Program-made: the position numbers and the translations under genes | In this document: piece by piece, positions 54,320 through 63,716 of the stretch | Layout of the letters: each line of letters opens with the position of its first letter | Numbering within the stretch: the stretch's first letter is position 1 | Notes under the pieces: model-generated | What the model saw: only the letters and a program-made list of their open reading frames with translations | Told to the model about the DNA's origin: nothing | The model's database searches: none | Source: Acidobacteriota bacterium | GTDB lineage: Bacteria; Acidobacteriota; Terriglobia; 2-12-FULL-54-10 | Length of the DNA: 64,000 nt | Direction of reading: 5' to 3' | Assembly: GCA_009691245.1 (NCBI GenBank) | Contig: SHUM01000012.1 | Location: forward strand, 1-64,000

Positions 54320-55393
54320 TTATTTCTTCGCGGCCATCTCCAACCGGGCCAGCTCCGCGTCAATAATCGCGACGAACTCCTGCTGGGGTCGCGCGCCGTT
54401 GAGCGGGATGCCGTTGATGTAGAAAAATGGCGTACCGGGAATGGCCAAGCTCACTCCCTCGCGGAAATCAGCCTGTATCGGCTCACGAAACTTACGAGTC
54501 TCCAGGCAGGCGCTATACTGCTCCATATTGATCTTCAGCATCTCCGCGTAGCTGAGAAATACGCGGCTGCCGGTGTCATCCTGATTCTCGAAGAGCAGAT
54601 CGTGATACTCCCAGAATTTGCCCTGCTCCTGCGCGCAACGCGCCGCATCGGCAGTACCGGGGGATCCATCATCATCGCCGCCCGCCTCGCGTAAAGGCAG
54701 ATCACGGTAGGAGTGCTTCACTTTGCCTTCGTACTTCTTTAGCACTTCCTTCACCGTGGTATACGCTTGCAGGCAGTAGGGGCATTGAAAGTCAGAGAAC
54801 TCCAGAATGGTAATCGGCGCATCGGGATTACCACGAATGCGTTGCATATCAATGTCCACCGGCATACGCGGCGGCGAGAGCAGCAGCATCACGCCCGCCT
54901 TGGCGCGCAGTCCGGCAAAGTATTCGCCCCGCGCTTCGCCCAAAAACTGTTGCAGCAATTGCTCGCGGACATGTTCCTTCGTGACGTTCCCGCCGCCCTG
55001 AAACATCATTTGCACGAAGTTGTCTTCCACTTCTTCATCCGTTGGCGGCTTGATCTTTGAATCGGCCTCGCGCTTGAGCAACTCGTCTTCTTTGATCCCT
55101 ATCCGATCCGCCTCGGCCTTTAGCAATTTATTGTTGATTACATCGTCCAGCGCCTTCTTGCGCACCGTGTATTCCTGCAACTGCAACTTATAGACCTGCG
55201 GGCGGACCTGGACCTGGAACTCCTTCTCGAAGACCGGCTCCCCAGCCACCATAGCCACCGGAATGGCGCTGGAGGACTGGGCGTATGCAGTCGCAACACT
55301 GCCACCGTGCCAAAGCCCTACGGCAAACGCCAAAACCATCACCGATCCCATCAAGCAATTAGCGATTCCTATAGTTCTGATTTTGGAAATCAT
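54320..55393 (-). CDS. exported DsbA-like thiol oxidoreductase with SurA-like N-terminus
   Basis: A 357-aa exported protein. Frame open to 55435, but ATG 55393 fits with AAGGAG upstream (11-nt spacing). After a signal peptide (ending YAQS), residues about 45-160 look like the SurA N-terminal helical domain (VAGEPVFEKEFQVQVRPQVYKL), followed by a thioredoxin-like DsbA domain with the redox motif CPYC at 204-207, conserved FSDFQCPYC. It probably forms disulfides in, or chaperones, exported proteins. Domain pairing of this kind is known but not common. It converges on the binding-protein gene. Confidence 0.86.
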   Translation of the reverse strand: MISKIRTIGIANCLMGSVMVLAFAVGLWHGGSVATAYAQSSSAIPVAMVAGEPVFEKEFQVQVRPQVYKLQLQEYTVRKKALDDVINNKLLKAEADRIGIKEDELLKREADSKIKPPTDEEVEDNFVQMMFQGGGNVTKEHVREQLLQQFLGEARGEYFAGLRAKAGVMLLLSPPRMPVDIDMQRIRGNPDAPITILEFSDFQCPYCLQAYTTVKEVLKKYEGKVKHSYRDLPLREAGGDDDGSPGTADAARCAQEQGKFWEYHDLLFENQDDTGSRVFLSYAEMLKINMEQYSACLETRKFREPIQADFREGVSLAIPGTPFFYINGIPLNGARPQQEFVAIIDAELARLEMAAKK

Positions 55394-55550
55394 GGCCGAG
55401 TGACTCCTTGTCCCTGCTCCAATACCTGCGTGCACCTGCGCCTATTGTAATCCGCTTCCCTACTTTCACCAACTCACAATACGAGTGGGATTATAATGAA
55501 TGGGATTGCCGCACCAGCCCAGACGCAATCCTGAGATGGGTGTTCATCAC

Positions 55551-57512
55551 ATGTCACAACTTGGTCTGCATGGCAGTATATTACTGTCCCTGTTCCAGCA
55601 TGTCTACCGAGCCGGTTTGAGCCTCGCATGGTATCTCTCCGTGCTGTTCATTGTTCTCGCCGAGGCCCATGCGCAGCAGATGGTGCGCGTGCCGCAGGAG
55701 TTGGTGCAGTACCCCGACCTGATTATCCACAACGCCAAGATTGTCTCGATGGATGATCCGCAGGTGAACACTTCGGTGGGCCGCGTCTATCAAGCGATGG
55801 CTGTGCGCGGTGATCGGATACAACAGCTGGGAACCAACGCACAGATACTCGCTTACGCCGGTCCACGCACGCGCAAGTTTGATCTGAAGGGGCGCACGGT
55901 TGTTCCCGGCCTGATTGACACGCACAATCATCTGCATGACATCTACGTCGGCGAATGGGCGCGCAAGCATCCTCAGGAGATATTCACTTACCGCAAGCAG
56001 TTCACGGTGAGCGGTCGCAGCTTCGACGAACTCACGGCGGGGATTACGGTGCTGTTCAAAGACAATGCTCCGCAGCTCAAGCCCGGCCAGTGGATCACCA
56101 TTGACCTGCCCGGCCCCAAGAAGCGCGGCATCGGCAAGGAGTTTATTTCAGCAAAGCATATCACGCGCGCAAAGCTTGACAGCATCGCGCCCACCACGCC
56201 TGTCTATATTGAATCTGAAGGCGCGTTCCTGATGAACACCGCGGGCCGCGACGCCTTCCTAAAACTGTTTCACGTCAAACCGACTGATGAGAATGAAGCT
56301 CTTGCGCTCACCACGCCGCAGTTCAGCCGCGCGCTGCTTACGGAGATATACTTTCGCCCGCGCGTCCCACTGATGGCCGACATACTTGAAGACGGTCTCA
56401 ACCACTTCTCCGCCCTGGGATTCACGACGTTCAGCTCGCACTCCACCGGCTTCCCGATTCACGATGGCTACCTGATGCTATCGCGCCAAGGCCGCCTCCC
56501 CGTGCGCTACGCCTTCACACACCGCTTCTGCCAGATGACCTCCGCCGACATCGAAGGCTGCTTCTTCCGCCTCGGCGACGCCGCGGGTCTCGGCAATGAC
56601 ACTATGTGGAACATCGGCGTAACGCTCGGCGGCTTGGACACTGACCCGCCCAACTTCTGCAGCACCATCGCCGCGCCGCCCGAAATCAAAAAGTTGGAGC
56701 TGTGCCGCACCGTGCCCGGCACGCACTACTACGACTCCATCTACACGGCGCTGCGCTCGCGGCTGCGCTACGTGATTAATCATGTGAAGGGCGACAAGAG
56801 TCTCGACATCTTCATGGACATCGTCGACAAGGTGATGGCCGATGATCCCAGCATCACGCTCGATTATATTCGCTCGCTGCGCATCACTTCAGACCACTGC
56901 GGCTTCTATCCCCGCGCTGATCAGATTCCGCGCATGGCGCGTTTCGGCATGGCCTTCAGTTGTGGGGCTTCACAGATTGAAGACATGGGAGCGTACCTGC
57001 GCATCTATGGCGAGCAGTACGCCGACCGTATCACGCCCATCCGCAGCATGATCTCCGGCGGCCTGATGGTGGCCAATGAAGGCGGCGGCAACGGCATGGA
57101 AGCGGCCGTGCCCACGGCGTTCGCGCGCTACTACCCCTTCATCACGCGCAAGCGCTCCGATGGTTTCGTGGTTGCCCAGAAAGAGGCTGTGGATCGCGTA
57201 ACGCTGATGAAGATGTCCACCGTGTGGGCCGCGCCCTACTTGTTGCGCGAGAAACAGATCGGCACGCTGGAGCCGGGCAAGCTCGCTGATTTCGTGGTGT
57301 TCGACAAGGATTACTTCACCATTCCCGAAGGCGAGATTCCCAGCGTGATTCCATTGATGACCGTGTTGGGCGGTAAGATAAGCGTGTTACGTGAGGAGTT
57401 GGCGCAGCAGTTGGGCATCGCGCCCGAAGGGCCGCAACTCCACTTCCGTTTCGACCTGCCCGCGCGTACCATCGATCTGCAGCAACTGCTGGAACTCAAG
57501 GAAGAGTTCTAG
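55551..57512 (+). CDS. secreted metal-dependent amidohydrolase (Amidohydro_3/YtcJ-like), third copy
   Basis: A 653-aa paralogue of the genes at 2366 and 5457. I choose ATG 55551 after GAGATGGG; upstream in-frame ATGs at 55536 and 55500 are possible. The signal sequence is unusually long (about 45 residues, ending AHAQQ). The metal motif is DTHNHLH (His125, His127), where the usual HTHIH has Asn in place of Thr, and the end again reads GTLEPGKLADFVVFDKDYF. The blocks DHCGFYPRADQIPRMA and GTLEPGKLADF are shared. It belongs to the second catabolic locus. Substrate unknown. Confidence 0.88.
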   Translation: MSQLGLHGSILLSLFQHVYRAGLSLAWYLSVLFIVLAEAHAQQMVRVPQELVQYPDLIIHNAKIVSMDDPQVNTSVGRVYQAMAVRGDRIQQLGTNAQILAYAGPRTRKFDLKGRTVVPGLIDTHNHLHDIYVGEWARKHPQEIFTYRKQFTVSGRSFDELTAGITVLFKDNAPQLKPGQWITIDLPGPKKRGIGKEFISAKHITRAKLDSIAPTTPVYIESEGAFLMNTAGRDAFLKLFHVKPTDENEALALTTPQFSRALLTEIYFRPRVPLMADILEDGLNHFSALGFTTFSSHSTGFPIHDGYLMLSRQGRLPVRYAFTHRFCQMTSADIEGCFFRLGDAAGLGNDTMWNIGVTLGGLDTDPPNFCSTIAAPPEIKKLELCRTVPGTHYYDSIYTALRSRLRYVINHVKGDKSLDIFMDIVDKVMADDPSITLDYIRSLRITSDHCGFYPRADQIPRMARFGMAFSCGASQIEDMGAYLRIYGEQYADRITPIRSMISGGLMVANEGGGNGMEAAVPTAFARYYPFITRKRSDGFVVAQKEAVDRVTLMKMSTVWAAPYLLREKQIGTLEPGKLADFVVFDKDYFTIPEGEIPSVIPLMTVLGGKISVLREELAQQLGIAPEGPQLHFRFDLPARTIDLQQLLELKEEF

Positions 57513-57534
57513 GGGTGCTCCGCATTATTCCATA

Positions 57535-57625
57535 GTCGTCATTCCGAGCGCAACGAGGAACCTGCTTTTGCATTTCATGAGGAAGTATGGGAAAGCAGGT
57601 TCCTCGCTTCGCTCGGAATGACGAC
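57535..57625. repeat. family B palindrome, copy 2
   Basis: Left arm 57535-57569 starts GTCGTCATTCCGAGCG; right arm 57592-57625 is nearly its exact reverse complement. It lies between the amidohydrolase and aroA, whose 3-prime ends meet here. Confidence 0.8.
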
Positions 57626-57640
57626 CTCAAAGTAACAGGG

Positions 57641-58957
57641 TCACTCAGACACCCGGCTCAGATCATCATAGAAGCCGGGATACGACACCACCGCCGCGTC
57701 CGCGTCCTTAATGCGCGACTCGCCCTGCGCTACCAATGCGGCAACGGCAAAGGCCATGGCGATGCGATGGTCGCCGAAGGAATCGAGTTCGGTTCCTTGC
57801 AGCGTCTGCTTGCCGGGAATGTTGAATCCGTCCGGCAGCGTTTCTATCTCGGCGCCCATGCGACGCAGATTTTGTGCGACGGTCTCGATGCGGTCGGTCT
57901 CCTTGATGCGCAACTCTTTCGCGTCGCGCAACTCCAGCCCGTCTTGCGTCTGAGTTCCCAGTATCGCCAGCACGGGTATCTCGTCAATCAGGCCCGCCAC
58001 CATCTCGCCCTCGATGCGACCACCCTGCAACCTGGCATTGCCCTCACGGCTGACGTGTAAATCGCCGATTAGTTCGCCGCTGACCTCGGAAAGATTCAGC
58101 ATCTGAACCTTTGCGCCAAGCGAGGCAAGAAAATCGAGCAGCTCCGTGCGCGTCGGATTCAATCCCACGCCTTGCAGATAGAGATTGGAATCAGGCAGCA
58201 TCAGCGCCGCGCACAGGAAGAACGCCGCCGAAGACAAATCCCCAGGAACCTCCAAGCGCTGCCCATAAAGCAATTGTCCGCCGCGAACCATCGTCCGGCG
58301 CGGAGCGCGTGCGATGGCCGCACCGAACTGCGTCAGCGCGATCTCGGTGTGGTCGCGGGTGACAACCGGCTCGCTAACCGTCGTCTCGCCTTCCGCCAGC
58401 AACCCCGCCAGCAGCACCGCGCTCTTCACCTGCGCGCTGGCAACGGGAAGCAAATAGTCGATGCCGCGCAGCGCAGTTCCTTCTATCGCCAGCGGAGGAA
58501 AGTTGTCGTTCGTGGCCTGGATTTTCGCGCCCATCTGCGCGAGCGGGTACATGATGCGGCGCATCGGTCGCCGCTGCAGAGACTCATCGCCGGTGATCAC
58601 GCTGCGGAAATTCTGGCCGGCAAGAATGCCGCTCAACATGCGCATCGTCGAGCCGGAGTTGCCAGCATCCAACGTCTGCGCGGATTCCGTCAGGCCGCGC
58701 AAGCCGCGACCAGTGATCACAATATCTTCGACAGTCAGGCCATCAGCGGTCTGCACAGGTTTGCGCTCGACACCCGCGCCCAGTTGCGCAACGCAGGCCA
58801 GCGTGGAGGCGCAGTCCGCTCCGGGCGCATAGTTGCGGATGCGCGTCTCGCCTGTGGCAATTGCGGCAAGGAGGCCGTAGCGATGCGAAATCGATTTGTC
58901 TCCGGGCAGCCGCAGCGCGCCGGACAGCGTCTTCGAAGGTTTAATCACTCGTTCCAT
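57641..58957 (-). CDS. aroA: 3-phosphoshikimate 1-carboxyvinyltransferase (EPSP synthase)
   Basis: A 438-aa enzyme of the shikimate pathway, joining phosphoenolpyruvate to shikimate 3-phosphate. The phosphate-binding LPGDKSISHR is at residues 17-26, then LDAGNSGSTMRML near 96-108, with further motifs QRRPMRRI, KETDRIE and DSFGDHRIAMA. The GNSGSTMR form rather than GNAGTAMR resembles Bacillus-type (class II) EPSP synthases. The start is ATG 58957; no strong ribosome site is visible. It is the only core biosynthetic gene in the window and its placement beside catabolic genes may be chance. Confidence 0.96.
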   Translation of the reverse strand: MERVIKPSKTLSGALRLPGDKSISHRYGLLAAIATGETRIRNYAPGADCASTLACVAQLGAGVERKPVQTADGLTVEDIVITGRGLRGLTESAQTLDAGNSGSTMRMLSGILAGQNFRSVITGDESLQRRPMRRIMYPLAQMGAKIQATNDNFPPLAIEGTALRGIDYLLPVASAQVKSAVLLAGLLAEGETTVSEPVVTRDHTEIALTQFGAAIARAPRRTMVRGGQLLYGQRLEVPGDLSSAAFFLCAALMLPDSNLYLQGVGLNPTRTELLDFLASLGAKVQMLNLSEVSGELIGDLHVSREGNARLQGGRIEGEMVAGLIDEIPVLAILGTQTQDGLELRDAKELRIKETDRIETVAQNLRRMGAEIETLPDGFNIPGKQTLQGTELDSFGDHRIAMAFAVAALVAQGESRIKDADAAVVSYPGFYDDLSRVSE

Positions 58958-58974
58958 CTTTTTAGTTTACCCCG

Positions 58975-59095
58975 AATGGGAGCGCAGGAAATACCATTAC
59001 ACTGCCATCCGGAGCCCTGCGAAGTATCTGCATTTCGCCAAATGGAAGGCCACAGCATATCCGACGCTGCACTCAGGATGAGAGTGCGTGGGGGA
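58975..59095. repeat. diverged family B-like palindrome fragment
   Basis: The gap between aroA and the MFS gene holds a sequence like the family B arms (CATCCGGAGCCCTGCGAAG near 58999, then GCACTCAGGATGAGAG near 59071), imperfectly inverted. No gene seen. Confidence 0.35.
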
Positions 59096-59177
59096 TGGGA
59101 CCGTACCGTTCAGAGCTATCGCTCACTCAATGGACTGAGTTATCCTATTCACTTTACGAGTATTCCACCACTACACA

Positions 59178-60530
59178 ATGCCATCTTCCGCAATTAATTC
59201 TCCGCTGACCACAGGCAGGGCAACGCTGGAGCGTCATCATTGGCACATTCTCTTCGCCAGCCTGTTCGGACGCTTCTTCGACGGCTATGAAACGTTCATC
59301 CTTTTCGTCTCACTGACTCCGGCACTGCGCGACATTCTTCCAGCGGGACAGATGGCCCACGCCGCCGAGTACGCGGGCATCATCTTTGCCGCCACCATGA
59401 CGGGCCGCTCCATCGGCGGCATGGCCTCCGGAGTACTCGCTGACTACATCGGTCGCAAGCGCACCATGCTATGGAGCTACTTCATCTACACCATCTCCAC
59501 ACTGCTGACTGGTTTTGTCGATCACTGGGGATGGCTGGCGTTTACGCGCCTGGCAACGGGCATGGCGCTCGGCGGTGGGTTGGGGCTGGGCGCGACACTC
59601 ATCGCGGAGTCCTGGCCTGAGGGAATGCGCTCCAAGGGACAGAGTTGGATGCAATCGGCGTTCGGCGTCGGCGGCGTGCTCGCCAACATGCTCTGGTTTT
59701 TTCTGGAGCCCATCACCGGCGACGCAGGATGGCGCTGGCCATACTTTCTCGGCGCGCTGCCGGGGTTCTTCCTGCTGGCTTACACGAAGCGCAATGTCCC
59801 GGAGTCCGAGCGCTTCCTGGCCAAGATGCACCAACGACAACAGATGCGCAGCAGCGCGGCCAGGAATATGCCAGATCAAGGCAATGCAGATCAGAAAATC
59901 ATGCGGCAGTTCACCATGGTGGCTTTGTTCCGCCAGCCCGAACTGCGTAGCCCGCTCATCAAGTGCATGATCATGTCTTTCGGAACAATCGTGAGTTACT
60001 GGGCTGTCTCGACGTGGATACCCGCCTACGTCGAGTCGGTTACACGCGCAGGCGGACACACCAGCGTTCATTGGGGATCGCTCGCGGGCGCGGCCTTCGC
60101 CCTGGGAGCGATACCGGGCTACCTCGCGGCATCCTATCTAGCCGACTCCATCATCGGGCGCCGCGGCATGCTGGCGTTCTACTTTGGCGGTTCAGTGCTG
60201 AGCACCTTTGCTGTTTATCTTTGGGCCAGCGAGCCATGGTCGTTAATGATCGCAACTTTCATTCATGGGTTCTACACGCAAGGCCAGTTCGTCTGGTTCG
60301 CCATTTACCCGCCCGAGCTGTTCCCCACGGCGGTGCGTGGCTCAGCCTTAAGCACCATCTTCAATGTGTCGCGCTTCGTCTCGATTCTCGGGCCGCTATT
60401 CGCCGGCGTACTCATCACCAGATTGGGAGGCTACAGCGTGACGGCCAGCCTGTTCGGACTGCTGTACCTCGTGGCCCTCGCCGTAGTCCCCTTTTCACCG
60501 GAGACGCGCGGCAAACCGTTGCCGAACTGA
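59178..60530 (+). CDS. MFS transporter, AAHS-like (aromatic acid:H+ symporter)
   Basis: A 450-aa 12-helix carrier. It shows FFDGYETFILFVSLTPALRDIL in helix 1, the DxxGRK-like loop ADYIGRKRTMLWSY between helices 2 and 3, and a late SRFVSILGPLFAGVLITRLGGY. This pattern fits the aromatic acid:H+ symporter branch (for example PcaK/BenK-like proteins), which would suit the neighbouring aromatic catabolism genes. The central loop is long and charged (residues about 205-245). The ATG has no obvious ribosome site. Substrate remains inferred. Confidence 0.87.
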   Translation: MPSSAINSPLTTGRATLERHHWHILFASLFGRFFDGYETFILFVSLTPALRDILPAGQMAHAAEYAGIIFAATMTGRSIGGMASGVLADYIGRKRTMLWSYFIYTISTLLTGFVDHWGWLAFTRLATGMALGGGLGLGATLIAESWPEGMRSKGQSWMQSAFGVGGVLANMLWFFLEPITGDAGWRWPYFLGALPGFFLLAYTKRNVPESERFLAKMHQRQQMRSSAARNMPDQGNADQKIMRQFTMVALFRQPELRSPLIKCMIMSFGTIVSYWAVSTWIPAYVESVTRAGGHTSVHWGSLAGAAFALGAIPGYLAASYLADSIIGRRGMLAFYFGGSVLSTFAVYLWASEPWSLMIATFIHGFYTQGQFVWFAIYPPELFPTAVRGSALSTIFNVSRFVSILGPLFAGVLITRLGGYSVTASLFGLLYLVALAVVPFSPETRGKPLPN

Positions 60531-60668
60531 TCACCGCTTGGTGTTCACGAATGGTCGCCATCGAAACATATTCGCGCGTCTAATGCCCTGCCATGAGCCA
60601 GCCATTTCATCTCTGGCAACAAGCGGGTGCCGCGAGGACTGAATTGCGCGAGGAATGCAGACTGGACC

Positions 60669-60703
60669 GGGAGACGGTCAGCGCACGTGGCTGCCCGTCT
60701 CCC
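60669..60703. repeat. hairpin after the AAHS-like MFS gene
   Basis: Stem GGGAGACGG/CCGTCTCCC (60669-60677/60695-60703) with an inner CAGC/GCTG extension. No T-run follows, so a terminator role is uncertain. It lies between the MFS gene and the HTH gene. Confidence 0.45.
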
Positions 60704-60764
60704 GCTGTTCCTTGAGGAATTAAGTAAGATCAGGAAAACGAATTAGGAGCAATTTGTCCAGGGA

Positions 60765-61151
60765 TCATACGGGGCTGTTCAGAAAATGCATGGCACGCTC
60801 AACAGACGCCTCAATGATGTAAATCATGCAGCCGGGACCTCCGGGCTGCCAGGCATGAAGGCGACCACGGCGCAGCCAGGAATAGATCGCACCCGGACTC
60901 TTGTGGAGTCGATAGGCCGCTTCTTTTACGGTGAGATGCCGGACCTGGGTTTGATCCTGCGTATTGCTGACCGACGCAGGTTTCACTGCGTCTGGCTCTT
61001 TGCGAGGTTGGACGGAAAGTGCTAGGGGGTTCAGAGCAGATGGGCTGGCGGTTGCCCGTGAGCGATGCGAACCACGATGGTTAGCACGCGATGCGACAGA
61101 ACGAATTAGGGGGGCACTGGTTGGGTCTTTTCTGACTGATGTTAAACGCAT
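60765..61151 (-). CDS. excisionase-type HTH DNA-binding protein
   Basis: A 128-aa protein whose C-terminal half reads VRHLTVKEAAYRLHKSPGAIYSWLRRGRLHAWQPGGPG, the helix-turn-helix-wing of excisionase/MerR-like HTH_17 domains. The N-terminal 70 residues are basic and Ser-rich and look unstructured. The frame is open to 61235, but ATG 61151 has AAGG at 7-nt spacing. It stands alone in a gene-poor stretch with no integrase nearby in the window. It may be a transcription factor or a remnant of a mobile element. Confidence 0.72.
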   Translation of the reverse strand: MRLTSVRKDPTSAPLIRSVASRANHRGSHRSRATASPSALNPLALSVQPRKEPDAVKPASVSNTQDQTQVRHLTVKEAAYRLHKSPGAIYSWLRRGRLHAWQPGGPGCMIYIIEASVERAMHFLNSPV

Positions 61152-61902
61152 AAAATGACCTTTTCCTCCGAGTTGTAAAGCTGTCAATTTCTTGCCTTGG
61201 ATCGGCAACCATGAACAACTATCTACGGCAATCAAGTCCTCCTTTCAATATTTGTCCAAGGTGAACGAGTCCATATCTATCAATCAGAATGCGGCAAATC
61301 GCAGATTTCCAATAAGCCGCGTCCGATGTCAGGTAGTCTGGGGAATCGGAATAAGGAAATACCTTACAAGGTATTTTCTTGTTCTTGGATGTTCCCCGTT
61401 ATTTCACCTCGGCATCACACACATACGTAAGTTAGCTGGTTAGCTCTGGGAAACAAGATTCGCAGATCCAAGCAACGATGGAATTTGACCACGATGCCAT
61501 TCTTATCCAGCATTGAGACCGCTATCACACTCTCAGAGGCACGGCTAATAATCACACTACTCAAAACCAGAATACTGAAAATTAGCACCATCTAATGATG
61601 GTTATGGGTTCCGCTTTGCATCACAAGCAATAGCGGATATCTATTTGATTTCATTAGGCTGAGCTACGCAGCGCAGAGGTCCCTCTAGTGACGGACTGCT
61701 CAGTATTGTAAGCAACCATCCCAAGGCACTGGAATAATCGGTAGCCGATCCACAATATCTTGAGAGGGGATTCAGACAAACTTTCTAGGAAGTGTTCCCA
61801 TAAGCCGCAAGAAACTCACGTTGAGCAGCGGCTCGAGATTGACACGCATTTCACGGAGCTACGATTCGCCGCTGCTACGTTCGCGCAGAGACGGCAACTC
61901 CG
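61152..61902. other. 750-bp gene-poor region
   Basis: No convincing gene. Composition is more AT-rich than its neighbours. A perfect inverted repeat, AAATACCTT (61357-61365) and AAGGTATTT (61368-61376) with a 2-nt loop, is followed by a T-rich stretch and could be a terminator or operator. Short open frames here have neither ribosome sites nor known motifs. Confidence 0.5.
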
Positions 61903-62721
61903 TTAATGGCGAAAGAAAACTGCTCGCGCGGAAGCCATCACGATCAATGCGGCCCCGAAAGTGCAAGCGATGGTAGCGCCGGTGGGCAGATCGATCGCCA
62001 GCGACAAGTAAACTCCCAAGGCAGAGACTACCGCACCCATCGTCCAGCCAATCGCAAGGCGCTTGCCGATGCTGTCGGTGAACAGAATCGCTCCGACTGA
62101 AGGCACGATTAGGTAACAGAATACCAGCAGAACGCCCGCGATGGAAACCGAAGACGTCACGACGATGCCAAAGGAAACGTAGAACAGAAAATCCCACCAA
62201 CGCACTGAAATTCCATCGGCCTGGGCTTTGCGGGGATCCATCGAGATGGCCAGAAACTTCTTGCGGAAAATATAGTGAAACACTCCCACGCCCGCGTAGA
62301 GCAAAGCCGTATGGCCTACTTCCGGCCAGGAAACAGTCAGGATATTTCCCACCAGCATGTCTTTGAGATGCTCGGTCTCGCCGACGGCCTTGCTCATGGC
62401 CAGGATGGCCGCCGCGGACGACACCGCGTAGGTAATCCCAATTATGGCCTCCTGCGGAATTCGTCCGGTCCGGCTCTTCACGGTGGAGAAAACCGCCGCG
62501 CCCAGAAAAGTGAAGATGAGGCTGAACCAGTAGGCACCGCTGCCATGCGCGTCCAAGCCATATAGAATGGCTATAGTGGAACCCAGCGCGGCGATCTGGG
62601 CCAGCGCGATATCCACGAAGATGACACCACGCTCAACCACGTGCACGCCCAGATAGGCGTGAATACCCGCCAGGATTAGGCTGGCTACAAACGGTGCTGC
62701 CAAAAACATGAGCACATCCAC
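61903..62721 (-). CDS. ABC-3 type metal permease (ZnuB/TroC-like)
   Basis: A 272-aa inner-membrane permease with about eight helices: FVASLILAGIHAYLGVHVVERG, FVDIALAQIAALGS and IIGITYAVSSAAAILAMSK match the ABC-3 family, which passes Zn or Mn into the cytoplasm. GTG 62721 is the start, with AGGAGAG upstream. It follows the binding-protein gene by 28 nt, so both are on one mRNA. The ATPase subunit that must power it is not found in this window; it may lie beyond the right end or elsewhere in the genome. Confidence 0.9.
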   Translation of the reverse strand: MDVLMFLAAPFVASLILAGIHAYLGVHVVERGVIFVDIALAQIAALGSTIAILYGLDAHGSGAYWFSLIFTFLGAAVFSTVKSRTGRIPQEAIIGITYAVSSAAAILAMSKAVGETEHLKDMLVGNILTVSWPEVGHTALLYAGVGVFHYIFRKKFLAISMDPRKAQADGISVRWWDFLFYVSFGIVVTSSVSIAGVLLVFCYLIVPSVGAILFTDSIGKRLAIGWTMGAVVSALGVYLSLAIDLPTGATIACTFGAALIVMASARAVFFRH

Positions 62722-62749
62722 AGGACTCTCCTCTTGTTTTCGCCCATCA

Positions 62750-63691
62750 CTAGCGCCCCAGTGCCATCTTCAGCAGCCGAATGTTGTAATCGAATAGTTG
62801 CAGGTAATCCTTCACTTCCGGAACCCCGCCCACCGAAGGCAGCATGACGAGGACTTTTGCGCCGGATTGTTGCGCGATGGCGTTCGGCGTTTTCAGGTCG
62901 AAGTAAGGCTCCACCAGGATCAGCTTGATCTGATCTTTCTTCATTTGATTAATCAGCGCCAGCGTATGGGCCGGGGTTGGAGGGATGCCCGGCTTGGGCT
63001 CGACGTATCCCACCACCTCAACTCCGAAGTGATTAACGAAGCTTGGCCAGGATCTGTGATAGGTGATAACCGCGGTTCCCTTTAGCGGTGCCATCTCCTG
63101 CAGCCAGCGTTTATCGGCCTCCTGCAAGCGACGGTCAAAATCCTGGAAACGCTGCGTGAAGTAGGCGGTGTCCTCGGGATCAAGTTGCGCGAATCGCTCC
63201 GCGATGGCTTTGGCGATGCGCCGTCCGTTTTCCGGATCGAGCCAGTAATGTGGATTGCCCAGCGGATGCACGTCACCCATCGCGCGCGACACCTGCCCGG
63301 ACGGCTTATCAAGGACGGCCGCCGCTGCGGAGGCATCATGGTACCCTGCTCCACCGGGCTGAATGCGCGCGTTCCGACTCTGCGTGATGAGTGGCGGGAG
63401 CCAGCCGGTCTCCAGATCGAGTCCCACCACCAGCAGCACGTCGGCCTTCAGTAGCTTCAACAGAAAGCTCGGCTTGGCCTCCACGAAATGCGGGTCCTGA
63501 TAGCCGCGAGCAATGGAGTCCACCACCACGTGCTGCCCGCCGACTTCGCGCGCCAGCGCCGCCAGGTCCTCGGTGGTAGTCATTACATTTAGATTTTTCG
63601 CGGCTGCTGGGGAAACCGCAAATGCAGGCACGAGCAGCGCCGCCAGCACCGCCACCGCGCTTCTCTGTACGAACAACCGTTTCTGTTTCAT
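62750..63691 (-). CDS. zinc/manganese-type periplasmic binding protein (ZnuA-like)
   Basis: A 313-aa exported metal-binding lipoprotein-like or periplasmic protein of the ZnuA/TroA group. A signal peptide (1-31) is followed by LNVMTTTEDLAALAREVGG. Ligand positions are His68 in DPHFVE, His148 in NPHYWLDP and His212 in YHRSWP, with the fourth ligand probably an Asp/Glu in the C-terminal domain. The long His-rich loop of zinc-specific ZnuA is absent, so Mn or Zn is possible. AAGGAG precedes the ATG. It sits upstream of the permease. Confidence 0.9.
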   Translation of the reverse strand: MKQKRLFVQRSAVAVLAALLVPAFAVSPAAAKNLNVMTTTEDLAALAREVGGQHVVVDSIARGYQDPHFVEAKPSFLLKLLKADVLLVVGLDLETGWLPPLITQSRNARIQPGGAGYHDASAAAAVLDKPSGQVSRAMGDVHPLGNPHYWLDPENGRRIAKAIAERFAQLDPEDTAYFTQRFQDFDRRLQEADKRWLQEMAPLKGTAVITYHRSWPSFVNHFGVEVVGYVEPKPGIPPTPAHTLALINQMKKDQIKLILVEPYFDLKTPNAIAQQSGAKVLVMLPSVGGVPEVKDYLQLFDYNIRLLKMALGR

Positions 63692-63716
63692 GAGTACTCC
63701 TTATAAAAAATATCGA

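Noticed and set aside
14406-57625. CRISPR array made of palindromic repeats
   Set aside because: Copies are far apart, lack regular spacers and are inverted repeats.
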